Below, piece after piece: positions 54,194 to 64,000 of a stretch of 64,000 bases of DNA; the first letter of the stretch is position 1, and every line of letters begins with the position of its first letter. The position numbers and the translations under genes were made by a program. The notes under the pieces were generated by a model. The model saw only the letters and a list, made by a program, of their open reading frames with translations, was not told where the DNA came from and searched no databases. Location: the NCBI RefSeq assembly GCF_012844235.1, contig NZ_JABAGR010000003.1:124001-188000 (forward strand). The letters run 5' to 3'. The DNA comes from Parafannyhessea umbonata. Its GTDB lineage: Bacteria; Actinomycetota; Coriobacteriia; Coriobacteriales; Atopobiaceae.

Positions 54194-55309
54194 CTACTCC
54201 AGCGTGGCAGCCGCCTCTTCCAGCAGGCTTACGATGGGCAGGTGCTGCGGGCACGCCTGCTCGCACTGGCCGCACTGGATGCACTCGGACGCCAGCGTGT
54301 CGCCTGCGCGGCGCACGTAGTCCTTGCGCGAGCGCTCCAGGTTGCCAAAGAGCTTGTACTCGTTCATGGTACGGAAGATGTCCGGAATGTGCATGTGCAC
54401 GGGACAACCGCCCGTGCAGTAGTGGCACGAGGTGCATGCGATGCGGTCGATGGCGTCGAACGCGCGACGGACCTCGTCCACCGTTGCCGACTCCTCCTTC
54501 GAAAGCGGCCTGAAGTCGCGCATGAAGCTCAGGTTGTCCGCCATCTGCTCCGGGGTCGACATGCCGCTCAGCACCATCATCACGTTCGGGAGCGACGCCA
54601 CGAAGCGGATGGCCCACTGCGCGGGCGAGGCCGTCGCGTCCGCGGACCGAAAGATCTCCGCGACCGCGGGCGGAAGCGCGGCCAGCGTGCCGCCCTTCAC
54701 GGGCTCCATCACCACCACGGGGACGTCGTGCGCCACCGCGACCTCGTAGTTTGCGCGAGACTGCACCACGGGGTCCTCCCAGTCGGCGTAGTTCAGCTGC
54801 AGCTGCACGAACTCCACCTCGGGGTGCTCCGTCAGCAGGCGGTCCAGCAGCTCCGGCCCGTCGTGGAACGAGAATCCCATGTGCCGCACCAGCCCGCGCG
54901 CCTTCAGGTCGCGCACGTACTCCCAGATGCCGTACGAGTCGTACAGTCCCACGTTGTCGCTGGACAGCGCGTGCAGCAGGTAGAAGTCAAAGTAGCCGGC
55001 GCCGGTGCGCTCCAGGCTCTGCTCGAACTCCGCCTTCGCCGCGGCCTCGTCCTTCGCGGCCCACTCGCCGGCGTTCAGCTTCGTCGCAAGGTAGTACGAG
55101 TCGCGCGGATGGCGCTCCACCAGAGCCTTTCGAACGGCGTCCTCCGACCCCTCGTACACAAAGGCGGTGTCCACGTACCTGCCGCCCGCCGCAAGGAACT
55201 CGTCCACCATCTGCGCGGTCGTCCCCACGTCGATGGTCCCGTCCTCGCGCTTCGGCAGGCGCATCATGCCAAATCCCAGCTTGATACAGTCAGGTGCAAG
55301 GGTCCTCAT
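54194..55309 (-). CDS. Aldo/keto reductase with C-terminal 4Fe-4S ferredoxin domain
   Basis: A 371-residue protein. The AKR barrel (about residues 1-270) has the catalytic Asp/Tyr in YVDTAFVYEGSE, the Lys in LATKLNAGE and the His in FDFYLLHALSS. The C-terminus carries Cys clusters CTSCHYCTGGCP and CIQCGQCEQACP, fit for iron-sulfur binding. Such proteins are common in anaerobes and probably couple ferredoxin or NAD(P)H to carbonyl reduction. The ATG follows GGAGGC. Confidence 0.92.
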   Translation of the reverse strand: MRTLAPDCIKLGFGMMRLPKREDGTIDVGTTAQMVDEFLAAGGRYVDTAFVYEGSEDAVRKALVERHPRDSYYLATKLNAGEWAAKDEAAAKAEFEQSLERTGAGYFDFYLLHALSSDNVGLYDSYGIWEYVRDLKARGLVRHMGFSFHDGPELLDRLLTEHPEVEFVQLQLNYADWEDPVVQSRANYEVAVAHDVPVVVMEPVKGGTLAALPPAVAEIFRSADATASPAQWAIRFVASLPNVMMVLSGMSTPEQMADNLSFMRDFRPLSKEESATVDEVRRAFDAIDRIACTSCHYCTGGCPVHMHIPDIFRTMNEYKLFGNLERSRKDYVRRAGDTLASECIQCGQCEQACPQHLPIVSLLEEAAATLE

Positions 55310-55458
55310 GGCAGCCTCCAGCTCGCTCGTCGCGGTCGCGTCACCCACCCATTGTGCACCAACGGGCGCGCCGTGCGCGTCTCGCGTCGCCATGCCGCGC
55401 AGGTTCCTCCGCCGTCGGCGCCGGGCGAGAAGAGCCGCCCCCTTCGCAGGCGCCCGGC

Positions 55459-56409
55459 CTACGCCCGCGGCGTGAAGTACGGCAGCGACTCCACCTTCCG
55501 GTCGCCGGCCGGCCTCGCGCGCATGGCAAGGCCGCGCTCGTTTGCCGCCTCGCACATGAAGTCCGGCATGCGGCCCTCCGCGCTCGCGCGGGCGATGTCC
55601 CAGATCGCGTCCGCCACGGCGTCGTCCGCGCTGGCCCCAATGTGCCAGCGCGCCGCGCTCGCCACCTCGGGCACGGCGTTCGCGACGGCGACGGAGTTCG
55701 GATAGAACCCCAGAAGCTCCAGGTCGTTCTCCGCGTCGCCAAACGCGGCCACCTCGTCCACGCCAATGCCAAGGTGCCGACGCAGCAGCTCAGCGCCCTT
55801 CGCCTTCGACCATCCCTCCGGCGCAACGTCGAACGTGGGCACCTGCGGCCCGGGCGACATCAGCCTGATGCCGGGGCACAGCGCCTCCAGCCGCGCGCGA
55901 ACCTCGCCCATCCGCTCAACGCCGCCCATGACGTGGATGTTCGACTTCACCAGCGGCCCGTCCGGCAGGTGGTCCATCACCACCACGTCGTCGCTGTCCG
56001 CGCGAAACGCGTGCCCGGCCGCGTCGGGGTCGTCGCTCACGATCACGCGCACGGGCTCCATGGTCTCGGCGCGCATGATCACGTTCAGCATGAAGTCGCG
56101 GTCTCCCACCAGCTCCTCTGCCAGGCGCTCCATGCCCTCGCGGCACAGCTCGACCTGGCCAATGAGCTGCCCGTCCGCAAGCACGAGCTGGCCGTTGCTC
56201 ATCACGGCGGACCGCGTGCACTCGCGCGCGAAGCCAAACGCCGCGCACGCGCCCTGGCGGATCCTCCCCGTCGTGGCGGCAAACGTGACGCCGGCGGCCT
56301 CCGCGCGCCTGATGGCGGCGATGGCGTTGTCGGTCGCGCGCGCGAGTCCAAAGTGAATCAGCGTCTCGTCCAGGTCGGTCAGGATGAGCTTAATCAAATG
56401 TCTTCCCAT
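55459..56409 (-). CDS. Cof-type HAD phosphatase
   Basis: A 316-residue HAD IIB protein. Motif I is LILTDLDETLIHF, the Thr is in AATTGRIRQG and the last acidic motif is AFGDAENDLELLG. The start is the ATG at 56409; the in-frame 77-codon extension is GC-rich non-coding sequence. About 30 extra residues follow the core (RMPDFMCEAANERG to the end). Substrate unknown. Confidence 0.85.
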   Translation of the reverse strand: MGRHLIKLILTDLDETLIHFGLARATDNAIAAIRRAEAAGVTFAATTGRIRQGACAAFGFARECTRSAVMSNGQLVLADGQLIGQVELCREGMERLAEELVGDRDFMLNVIMRAETMEPVRVIVSDDPDAAGHAFRADSDDVVVMDHLPDGPLVKSNIHVMGGVERMGEVRARLEALCPGIRLMSPGPQVPTFDVAPEGWSKAKGAELLRRHLGIGVDEVAAFGDAENDLELLGFYPNSVAVANAVPEVASAARWHIGASADDAVADAIWDIARASAEGRMPDFMCEAANERGLAMRARPAGDRKVESLPYFTPRA

Positions 56410-56625
56410 CTGCGATGCCGTGCCACGGGGCCGGCGGCGTGCGTTCCCAGGGCAACCATTATGCACGACGCTTGTGGTCTCCCCGTGTATGGCCCGCGCG
56501 GCCCGCACCTTGCGGGCGCTGCGGCAACGCCCGCTCAAATCTTGCGTGCCCACCCGCCCGCGTGACGCATAATTGGAACGGAAAAGCACCGCCCCGGCGA
56601 TCACCCGTCGTAAGGAGACCATGGC

Positions 56626-58194
56626 ATGAACAGCACGCACGCGACCCTGCAGAGCAACGACCTCTCCCGCGCCATCGAGGTGGAGGTGTACGGTGACGCG
56701 GGTCAGCCCGTCATCGTGCTGCCCGAGGGCGACTCCTCGTTCGCCAGCTGGTCGGAGGGCGGCATGATCGACGCGCTCGCCCCGCTCGTCGACTCTGGCA
56801 TGATGCGCCTGGTCTGCACGGACTCAGTCGACCTCATGGGCTGGTACTCGCGCTACGCCGTGCCGGAGTATCGCCTGTCAAACATCAAGAACTTCTTCAA
56901 GTTCGTCGAGAAGGACCTGCTGCCCTTCGTCGCAAGCACGTGCGGGGACGATCGCCCGCCCGTGCTTGCGGGCGCGGGTATGGGTGCGCTGAACGCGTGC
57001 GTGCTCATGCTGTCCCGGCCGCAGCTCTTCGGCGGGCTCCTCGCGCTGTCGGGCACGTACGACGCGCGCCGCTTCGTCGTGGGAGAGCTCCCGGAGGGCT
57101 GGGAGGACGTCTCCCCGGTCGACATGGTCCCCGCGCTTCCCCAGCGCGGCAAGGCAGTCCGCCTGCTCAGCGGCCTGCCGCTCGCGTTTGTCTGCGGCCA
57201 GGACGCAAGCGAGGACGGCATCGACACCCAGCGCGCGCTGGAGCAGGCGTTTGAAGACCGCGGCATCGACGCCACGTTCGAGTACTGGGGCTACGACGTC
57301 CGTCACGACTGGGAGTGGTGGCGCAAGGAGGCCGCCGAGATGCTCCCCGCGGTGCTCTCGCCGGAGGGTCTCGCGGACCGCAGGCTCAGCGCGTCGCTCG
57401 CCTACGCGGAGCGCGAGGCAAAGCACGCGGCCGCGCAGCTTGCGGACGCACAGGCACGCCTTTCCGCGGCGAACGACGCGCTGAAGATCGCGAAGCACGA
57501 CCTCGACGTCACCGCCAGGCGCGCAAAGCAGGAGGAGAAGAGCGTGACCACGTGCGGCGAGGCCGAGGCGGAGCTCGTGAAGGCCGCCCGCGTCGCATGG
57601 GCGGAGCGCGACCGCGTGGCGAAGCTCCTGCACGAGGCGGACTCCGCGGCAAACGATGCCCAGGCGAAGGCCGACGCAGCCACGAAGTCCCGCCGCGACG
57701 CGGAGTGGATCCTGGGCGAGGCGCGCGCGGCCGCATCGGCAGCCAGGGCCAACAACGAGGCCGCGCAGGAGTCCGTCGTGGCGTGCGAGGAGGAGGCCGC
57801 GGCTGCCACCAGGGAGGATGCGCTCGCACGCCAGCGCCTGGAGGACACCCGCGCCCTCATCGAGGAGGAGCGCTCCAAGGCGAAGGCCGCGGCGGAGCAT
57901 GCGCTCGAGCTTGCGCAGAAGCCAGCTACGAAGACGCCCGCCGCGAAGAAGCCAGCCGCGAAGACGCCAGCCGCGAAGAAGCCAGCCGCCAAGAGGACCA
58001 CGGCATCCAGGAAGCCGGCGGCGACCAAGAAGCCGGCAGCCGCCAAGAAGCCGGCGGCCACGAGGTCCGCGGCAACCAAGGCGCCTGCAACCAAGAAGCC
58101 GGTCGCGAAGACGCCCGCCGCCAAGAAGGCGCCCGCTCCCGCGAAGAGTGCGTCCGTCTCCGCTGGGAAGCCGGCCACCAAGCCCGCGGAGTAG
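56626..58194 (+). CDS. Esterase-like domain (nucleophile lost) with coiled coil and histone H1-like tail
   Basis: A 522-residue three-part protein. Residues about 1-240 match COG4947/esterase-type alpha/beta hydrolases, but the nucleophile elbow reads LAGAGMGALNA, with Ala where Ser or Cys is expected; the His-Asp block YDVRHDWEWW is kept. Residues about 250-430 are Ala/Glu/Lys-rich and predicted coiled coil. Residues about 430-522 are repeats of KKPAAKTPAA type, as in histone H1-like proteins. No signal peptide. The ATG follows TAAGGAG. It probably binds DNA, RNA or another polyanion through the tail. Confidence 0.8.
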   Translation: MNSTHATLQSNDLSRAIEVEVYGDAGQPVIVLPEGDSSFASWSEGGMIDALAPLVDSGMMRLVCTDSVDLMGWYSRYAVPEYRLSNIKNFFKFVEKDLLPFVASTCGDDRPPVLAGAGMGALNACVLMLSRPQLFGGLLALSGTYDARRFVVGELPEGWEDVSPVDMVPALPQRGKAVRLLSGLPLAFVCGQDASEDGIDTQRALEQAFEDRGIDATFEYWGYDVRHDWEWWRKEAAEMLPAVLSPEGLADRRLSASLAYAEREAKHAAAQLADAQARLSAANDALKIAKHDLDVTARRAKQEEKSVTTCGEAEAELVKAARVAWAERDRVAKLLHEADSAANDAQAKADAATKSRRDAEWILGEARAAASAARANNEAAQESVVACEEEAAAATREDALARQRLEDTRALIEEERSKAKAAAEHALELAQKPATKTPAAKKPAAKTPAAKKPAAKRTTASRKPAATKKPAAAKKPAATRSAATKAPATKKPVAKTPAAKKAPAPAKSASVSAGKPATKPAE

Positions 58195-58251
58195 CCCTTC
58201 TCGCCCAGCGCGCCATCCGGCCAGCCACCTGCGCAAACGCATGCCCAAGCG

Positions 58252-58283
58252 CGCCGTCCCGCGGGTCGGCCTGCGGGACGGCG
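58252..58283. terminator. Bidirectional terminator between convergent genes
   Basis: CGCCGTCCCGC (58252-58262) and GCGGGACGGCG (58273-58283) form a perfect 11-bp stem with a 10-base loop. Confidence 0.75.
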
Positions 58284-58311
58284 TCGTGCGTCGCGGGGCC
58301 CTGCGGCCGGC

Positions 58312-59244
58312 CTACAGCCAGACCAGGTTCGCGAGCCCCACCACCAGGGGCACGGTCACGATGGAGAGCAGCACGGACACCACGACGGTCTCGACGGCGT
58401 ACGCGTAGTCCGCGTCGTGCAGCTGCGCGTACACGGCGACGTTTGCGCCCACGGGGCACGCCGCCGCGATCAGCAGGGCCATGCGCATCTGGTACGGCAT
58501 GCCCGGAATGACGGAAAGCAGCGCGAGCGAGAAGAGCGGCGACACCACGATGCGCGCCAGCGCCACGCGGTAGTTTGCCACGCGCGCAAGCATGCGGCGC
58601 ACGTCCGTCTGCGCAAGGTAGACGCCGATCATGAACATGGCGAGCGGCGTGTTGAGCGCCGCCACGTCGTCGAGGCAGGTGGTGACGACGTCCGGCAGGG
58701 GAGGCTGCGTGCAGAACAGGGCGATGCCCACGAGCGACGCGATCATGAACGGCGCGGTCGCCACGTCGTGCAGCACCTGGCGCGGCGTGGGCGAGGGCTC
58801 CCCGTTCTGGCGGGTCAGGAGCGACACGCCGTACGTCCACTGCCCAATGTTCATGAGCGCGATGAACCCCACGTTATAGAACACGCTCTTAGCGCCGACC
58901 GTCGCGACCACGAGCGGTATGCCAAAGAAGCTCGGGTTGCTGAACGTGCCCGCGAAGTTGCCTATCGCGTCCCTGCCGCAGACCACGCGCGCCACCACCG
59001 CCGCCAGCACCAGCAGCACAAGCGCGACTGCCGTGCCCATCGCCAGTGCAAGCGCGTGCTGTGGCGTGCGCTCCACCATGAAGCTCTTGACGATGACCGC
59101 GGGAAGCGACAGGTAGATGAGCACGTTGCCGATGACCCGGTTTCCCTCCATCGATATCTTGCGTGCCCTGAACATCGCGAAGCCCACGCCCACCAGCACA
59201 AACATCACGAGCACCTGCTTCGCGAGCACGATCGACATCTGCAT
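58312..59244 (-). CDS. AEC-family transporter
   Basis: A 310-residue membrane protein of the auxin efflux carrier family with about ten spans in two five-helix halves. LIYLSLPAVIVKSF and FSNPSFFGIPLV are the first-half motifs, and ACPVGANVAVYA is the second-half motif. Bacterial members move malate and other organic acids. The ATG follows GGAGGGAACCGCCC. The start choice excludes 16 upstream codons. Confidence 0.9.
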   Translation of the reverse strand: MQMSIVLAKQVLVMFVLVGVGFAMFRARKISMEGNRVIGNVLIYLSLPAVIVKSFMVERTPQHALALAMGTAVALVLLVLAAVVARVVCGRDAIGNFAGTFSNPSFFGIPLVVATVGAKSVFYNVGFIALMNIGQWTYGVSLLTRQNGEPSPTPRQVLHDVATAPFMIASLVGIALFCTQPPLPDVVTTCLDDVAALNTPLAMFMIGVYLAQTDVRRMLARVANYRVALARIVVSPLFSLALLSVIPGMPYQMRMALLIAAACPVGANVAVYAQLHDADYAYAVETVVVSVLLSIVTVPLVVGLANLVWL

Positions 59245-59408
59245 GGGCGGTTCCCTCCGTTGGGCGCGCGGCGCCTGATCACCAACGCCCACACATGATA
59301 GGACGGCGGGCGCGCCCGGGGTGCCGCGGGGATGGTCGCATGCAGAACGAACGTCCTTCCATGCGGAATGTAAGATGCAGTATTAGGCCAACTTGCACTC
59401 TATTTATA

Positions 59409-59482
59409 AGACATTTCGCTACTTACCGATTATTCGACCTGCAGGTATCCCGTATTGATTGAATATCTGCAGTAAAATGTCT
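59409..59482. other. AT-rich island with nested repeats
   Basis: The gap 59245-59569 contains an AT-rich stretch (about 59340-59500) unlike its surroundings. AGACATTT (59409-59416) and AAATGTCT (59475-59482) are inverted, enclosing two CTGCAG sites (59439 and 59467). It could be a promoter region, an old integration scar or a protein-binding site. No gene is supported. Confidence 0.4.
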
Positions 59483-59569
59483 AACATTCCCAAAAAAGCG
59501 GCAGCCGCACACCGCGGGGCGGGTGCGGTCGCCGCGCCGCAAGGCGTATAGGATCGATTGGAGCCCACC

Positions 59570-59800
59570 ATGCGCAAGACCAAGACCTTCGAGGGCAAGC
59601 GCCACGTGTACGACACCGACAAGGCGGAGGAGTGCGGGCACCGTGCCTTCGGCGCGTTCGGCGACCCGGACGGCTACGAGGAGACCCTCTACAGGACGAA
59701 GGGCGGGCTGTACTTCGTGCTGGGCACGGGTGGCGAGGCCTCCCCGTATCCCGCGCAGGACATCAGGCCGCTCACTGCCGTGGAGGCAAAGCAGTTCTAG
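59570..59800 (+). CDS. Small conserved-looking protein of unknown function
   Basis: A 76-residue acidic/basic protein, not recognised. It is predicted soluble, with a mixed pattern (TFEGKRHVYDTDKAEE, DPDGYEETLYRTKGG, LYFVLGTGGEAS) suggesting a small beta-rich fold. The ATG follows GGAG and is preferred over the in-frame TTG at 59558. The codon use and the RBS support a real gene. It precedes the dCMP deaminase gene. Confidence 0.6.
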   Translation: MRKTKTFEGKRHVYDTDKAEECGHRAFGAFGDPDGYEETLYRTKGGLYFVLGTGGEASPYPAQDIRPLTAVEAKQF

Positions 59801-59961
59801 CCTGGCGGCCTCGGCCACACAAGCATGGGGCGGCGCCGGCAGGACCCGCCCCTCTATATATACACGGTTCGGTCCTTGCAATGCGGCACGGGTTGCTTCA
59901 TCGTTGATGGCGTGCGCGGGCGTGCCCCGCGTTCCGCAATCCCAAGGCTGGAGGCAGCAAC

Positions 59962-60441
59962 ATGGCAGAGCAGCGCAGCGACGTGATTTCCTGGGACGAG
60001 TTCTTCATGCGGGTGGCGTTTGCCGCCAAGCTCCGCAGCAAGGACCCCAACACCCAGGTCGGCGCCTGCATAGCCGATACCGACCATCGCATACTCTCCG
60101 TGGGCTACAACGGCACGCCGCATGCCATAACGGACGAGGCCTTCCCCTGGGGCGACAGCGACGACCCCCTGAACGATAAGCACAGCTACGTCATCCACGC
60201 GGAGGCCAACGCCATCCTCAACTTCCGCGGAAGCCTGAAGGACATGCAGGGCGCCACGGTCTACGTCACGCTCTTTCCGTGCCACGAGTGCGCGAAGCTC
60301 CTGGTTCAGGCCGGCGTTGGCGAGGTCGTCTACCTGGACGACAAGTACGCCGGCTCCATGGACAACCTCATTAGCAAGCGCACGCTGGACTCCTGCGGCG
60401 TCACGTACCGCAAGGTGCACATGCCCCACGGCCTGTCCTAG
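59962..60441 (+). CDS. dCMP deaminase family protein (ComEB-like)
   Basis: A 159-residue zinc deaminase. The Zn ligands and catalytic Glu are in VIHAEANAI (His, Glu) and PCHECAK (two Cys). The substrate loop GYNGTPHAI is that of deoxycytidylate deaminase. It makes dUMP for dTMP synthesis. The ATG follows GGAGGCAGCAAC. It lies 30 bases upstream of the SGNH hydrolase gene on the same strand. Confidence 0.92.
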   Translation: MAEQRSDVISWDEFFMRVAFAAKLRSKDPNTQVGACIADTDHRILSVGYNGTPHAITDEAFPWGDSDDPLNDKHSYVIHAEANAILNFRGSLKDMQGATVYVTLFPCHECAKLLVQAGVGEVVYLDDKYAGSMDNLISKRTLDSCGVTYRKVHMPHGLS

Positions 60442-60471
60442 GCCCTCCGGGCGAGAAGGGCGCGGCGCACC

Positions 60472-61077
60472 ATGCGCATCCTCATGCTGGGCAATAGCCT
60501 CACCACGGCCCATGGGCTTCCGGACGCCCTCGCGCGCGAGCTTGGCGCCGAGGTGCGCGTGCACGCCCGTGGCGGGGCGCGCCTTGCGGAGCACCTCAAC
60601 CCCAAGACCAGGAACGGCGCCCGCACGCTCGCGGCGCTTGCGCCGGTGGATTCCGGCGGGGAGCCTGCCCATCCCGTCTGGGATTACGTCGTCCTGCAGG
60701 AGATGTCCCACGCACCGGCCACCACGCCCGAGGCCTATGCAAGAAGCGCTGCGGCCCTCTGCGCGCTCGCCCGCGGGGCGGGCGCCACGCCCGTCATCTA
60801 CGCAACTTGGGCCTACCGCGAGGGGAGTTCCAAGCTCGCACGGCTGGGCCTTTCCTACGCCCAGATGCACGACCTCATGCACGACTCGTTCGTTCGGGTC
60901 GCCGCCCAGAACGAGGCCATACTCGCGGATGCCTGCGATGCCTTCTATGGGGCGACGGATTCTGCCGTGCTCTACGCACCAGACGGCGTCCACCCCTCCC
61001 AAGTGGGAACGGGGGTCGCGGCGTCCGTGCTGGCACGTGCCATGGACTCCGCGACCCCCTGGTCGCACGCTCGTTGA
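60472..61077 (+). CDS. SGNH/GDSL-family hydrolase
   Basis: A 201-residue hydrolase. Block I is MLGNSLTTAHG (Ser near residue 9), a Gly in HARGGARL stands for block II, and the C-terminal YAPDGVHPSQVGT provides Asp and His of block V. The block III Asn is not obvious. No signal peptide. The ATG follows GCGAGAAGGGCG. It may remove acyl groups from a cytosolic substrate; the family is very broad. Confidence 0.78.
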   Translation: MRILMLGNSLTTAHGLPDALARELGAEVRVHARGGARLAEHLNPKTRNGARTLAALAPVDSGGEPAHPVWDYVVLQEMSHAPATTPEAYARSAAALCALARGAGATPVIYATWAYREGSSKLARLGLSYAQMHDLMHDSFVRVAAQNEAILADACDAFYGATDSAVLYAPDGVHPSQVGTGVAASVLARAMDSATPWSHAR

Positions 61078-61101
61078 CCTGCAGCTGTGTGCCCGATTGG
61101 G

Positions 61102-62427
<1,326 letters not shown>

Positions 62428-62564
62428 TCACAACCTCATAATACCCTCCATTAGGTAGGAATTACATCGGTTGAAAAAATGAAGGCAGGCTGCTGGTTCG
62501 TGTACAAGTGCCGTGCGCCAAGCCAAGCGCAGGGCGAGAAGAGCGATCTTCTCGGTAGTATTGA

Positions 62565-62592
62565 GGGACCCTGCGAAGGCGGGGTCCCTTTT
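62565..62592 (+). terminator. Terminator upstream of the sortase gene
   Basis: GGGACCC (62565-62571) and GGGTCCC (62582-62588) form a stem followed by TTTT. A second small hairpin, GAGAAG / CTTCTC, lies just before. No gene precedes it on this strand, so it ends a short transcript or controls the sortase leader. Confidence 0.65.
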
Positions 62593-62664
62593 GCGAGGGG
62601 GGGCGGGGCCCGTGTGGGCTCCGCCGGACGAACGGCGGCCGAAAGGTCGCGTTGGGGGGAAGCG

Positions 62665-63600
62665 ATGGCTGAGCACCTTGCGGCGGACGGCAAGGCCAAG
62701 GGGCACAAGGGCCGCGGCGGGCGGCGCAAGAGGCTGCCGCGCTGGGCGGACCGGCTTATAACCGTGGTGATCATCCTGATTGGTGCGGGGCTCTTGGTGT
62801 GGCCGTGGGTGGCGGACAGGCTCCAGGAGTCGGGCGTGTTCAACCAGATCACGACGGTCTCCGGCAACATCGACGCCATGAGCAAGGAGGAGCGGGCGCG
62901 CTACATGTCTCAGGCGCGCGCGTACAACGCGGTGCTGGCGGGGCAGACGCCAAAGATCCCCGCGGACCAGATCCTGCCGTACGCGCAGCAGCTCACGTTT
63001 GACCGCGACCCCATGATGAGCTGGATCGAGATTCCCTCTATCAACGTGAGCATGCCCATCTACCATGGGACGAGCGAATCCGCGCTGATGGCGGGCGTGG
63101 GGCACCTGGAGGGGACGAGCCTGCCCGTGGGCGGGAAGTCCACGCACTGTGTGCTGACGGCCCACAGCGGCATGAGGAACCTGAGCATGTTCGACGACAT
63201 CCGCGAGCTGGAGCCGGGCGACCTGGTGCTCTTGCGCACCATGGGGCGGACGCTGGCGTACAAGATGGTGGACTCGGAGGTGGTGTGGCCGGACGAGGTG
63301 GGCTCGCTGGGGATAGAGCAGGGAGCCGACAAGGTGACGCTGGTAACGTGCACCCCGTACGGCGTGAACGACCACAGGCTGCTGGTGCACTGCGTGCGCA
63401 CGAAGTACGTGCCGAAGCAGGCCGAAGCGCAGCGGGGCATTGCGCACAGGCACTGGGGCAGGCGCGAGATCGCCGCGGCGCTTGTGGCGGGCACGCTCGC
63501 TGTGGTGGGGCTGGACGTGGTGGTGCATCGCGTGCGGAAGAGGCGCAAAGCCGCTCGGAAGGCGGCGGGTCAGGCCGGTGCGGGCGCTGGCGGCGCGTAG
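62665..63600 (+). CDS. Class C sortase
   Basis: A 311-residue membrane-anchored transpeptidase. A Lys/Arg-rich N-terminus precedes a membrane span (about residues 32-52). The sortase core has the His in VLTAHSGM, and Cys and Arg in TLVTCTPYGVNDHRLLV, the class C form that polymerises pilins. A second C-terminal span (about 270-290) ends in a basic tail, also typical of class C. No LPxTG substrate is in the window. RBS is GGGGGGAAGCG. Confidence 0.9.
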   Translation: MAEHLAADGKAKGHKGRGGRRKRLPRWADRLITVVIILIGAGLLVWPWVADRLQESGVFNQITTVSGNIDAMSKEERARYMSQARAYNAVLAGQTPKIPADQILPYAQQLTFDRDPMMSWIEIPSINVSMPIYHGTSESALMAGVGHLEGTSLPVGGKSTHCVLTAHSGMRNLSMFDDIRELEPGDLVLLRTMGRTLAYKMVDSEVVWPDEVGSLGIEQGADKVTLVTCTPYGVNDHRLLVHCVRTKYVPKQAEAQRGIAHRHWGRREIAAALVAGTLAVVGLDVVVHRVRKRRKAARKAAGQAGAGAGGA

Positions 63601-63604
63601 GCGT

Positions 63605-64000
63605 TTACGGTCTCTTGAGAAACCACTTCCACGCGGGGACGACCGAGACGGTACCGTTTTTGGTATCGATGTCCTGCTCCTCGCGAAGCGTCACGATGGA
63701 GCCATGGGAGAGGCGCGTGCGCTGCATGGCGGCGTCGAGCGACTCGACCTCGCGTCGCCTCGTGCGTTGGGACTCGATCGAGACGGACACCTGAAGGAGC
63801 TCGTACGGCTGGCTGGGCTGCCCTTCTCCCGCATAGGCCTCGCCAACGAGGAAGTCGACCTTGCGACCGCGCGTGCCGGGTTCCGTGTACGAGGTTATGG
63901 AATCAGTGCGGGTGCCTGCCAGCCGTCGCCTGAGCTCAAGGTAGACGGCGGTCTCGAGGCGCTTGCCCACATCCTCCTGGCTTGCGCGTGACACGGCGAG
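63605..64000 (-). CDS. ATPase of the AAA_14/DUF4143 type, C-terminal part
   Basis: The last 131 residues of a protein that starts beyond the window edge. KRLETAVYLELRRR, GRKVDFLV and ELLQVSVSIES match the nuclease-like DUF4143 C-terminal domain of bacterial AAA_14 ATPases; the Asp of KVDFLV and the later Gln are the usual remnants. A GTG at 63994 is not taken as the start because the frame stays open to the edge. Function of the family is unknown. Confidence 0.75.
   Translation of the reverse strand, partial: LAVSRASQEDVGKRLETAVYLELRRRLAGTRTDSITSYTEPGTRGRKVDFLVGEAYAGEGQPSQPYELLQVSVSIESQRTRRREVESLDAAMQRTRLSHGSIVTLREEQDIDTKNGTVSVVPAWKWFLKRP

Noticed and set aside
59419-59622. A 67-residue minus-strand frame over the AT-rich island
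   Set aside because: No RBS, and it overlaps the start of the small plus-strand gene, which has better support.
62479-62664. T-box or other known riboswitch before the sortase gene
   Set aside because: The T-box core sequence and specifier layout are absent; only a simple hairpin and terminator are visible.

Overview
The window looks like chromosomal DNA from a high-GC Gram-positive bacterium, most likely of the class Coriobacteriia (Olsenella/Atopobium-like). This is inferred from very high GC, strong GGAGG-type ribosome binding sites, frequent GTG/TTG starts, a class C sortase, a PTS-based sucrose operon, and a PurO-type IMP cyclohydrolase beside a standalone AICAR transformylase. No rRNA, tRNA, insertion sequence, prophage or CRISPR array was found. 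About 57 protein genes are supported, nearly all ordinary chromosomal genes. The unusual material is mostly in the intergenic DNA.

Layout. 0-17 kb: two D-2-hydroxyacid dehydrogenases, BrnQ, release factor 3, an iron alcohol dehydrogenase, the nickel-pincer cofactor genes larB-larC coupled to rsmJ, a CobW-type GTPase coupled to a nitroreductase, a Na+/H+ antiporter, a second nitroreductase, a YhhN protein and a ComB-like phosphatase. This stretch is bracketed by two direct copies of a composite hairpin element (family A, 1157-2055 and 17160-17925). 18-24 kb, minus strand: an SRAP protein, a CmpB-like membrane protein, a NUDIX hydrolase, a Fic remnant, then the purO/AICAR-transformylase operon behind a ZTP riboswitch and terminator, a hairpin array (family B, copy 1) and a lipoprotein. 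24.5-32.6 kb: a YhgE-like heptad-repeat protein and an MMPL transporter, divergent from a TetR regulator and a GH3 glucosidase. 32.6-42.9 kb: hydrolases, a branching enzyme, a DUF434 protein, TrmL, a peptide-deformylase-like protein lacking the catalytic Glu, a predicted winged-helix nuclease and a PPOX protein. 43-45 kb: an aminotransferase fused to an XRE DNA-binding domain behind a large palindrome. 44.8-50.9 kb: the sucrose regulon (scrK, scrA, scrR, scrB). 51-64 kb: a TIM-barrel protein, a glutaredoxin, a DUF559-like protein next to the second family B array, an aldo/keto reductase, a HAD phosphatase, a pseudo-esterase/coiled-coil/histone-H1-like chimera, an AEC transporter, dCMP deaminase, an SGNH hydrolase, enolase, a sortase and a partial DUF4143 ATPase.

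The functional links with most support are: (i) ZMP sensing by the riboswitch upstream of the enzyme that consumes ZMP; (ii) sucrose uptake, phosphorylation and hydrolysis under a LacI-type repressor with two matching operators; (iii) a TetR-controlled MMPL/YhgE envelope export unit; (iv) probable autoregulation of the XRE-aminotransferase fusion. The best candidates for something undescribed are the two structured intergenic families. One family A stem shows a compensatory base change between copies. The pseudo-esterase chimera and the XRE-aminotransferase fusion are the next best.
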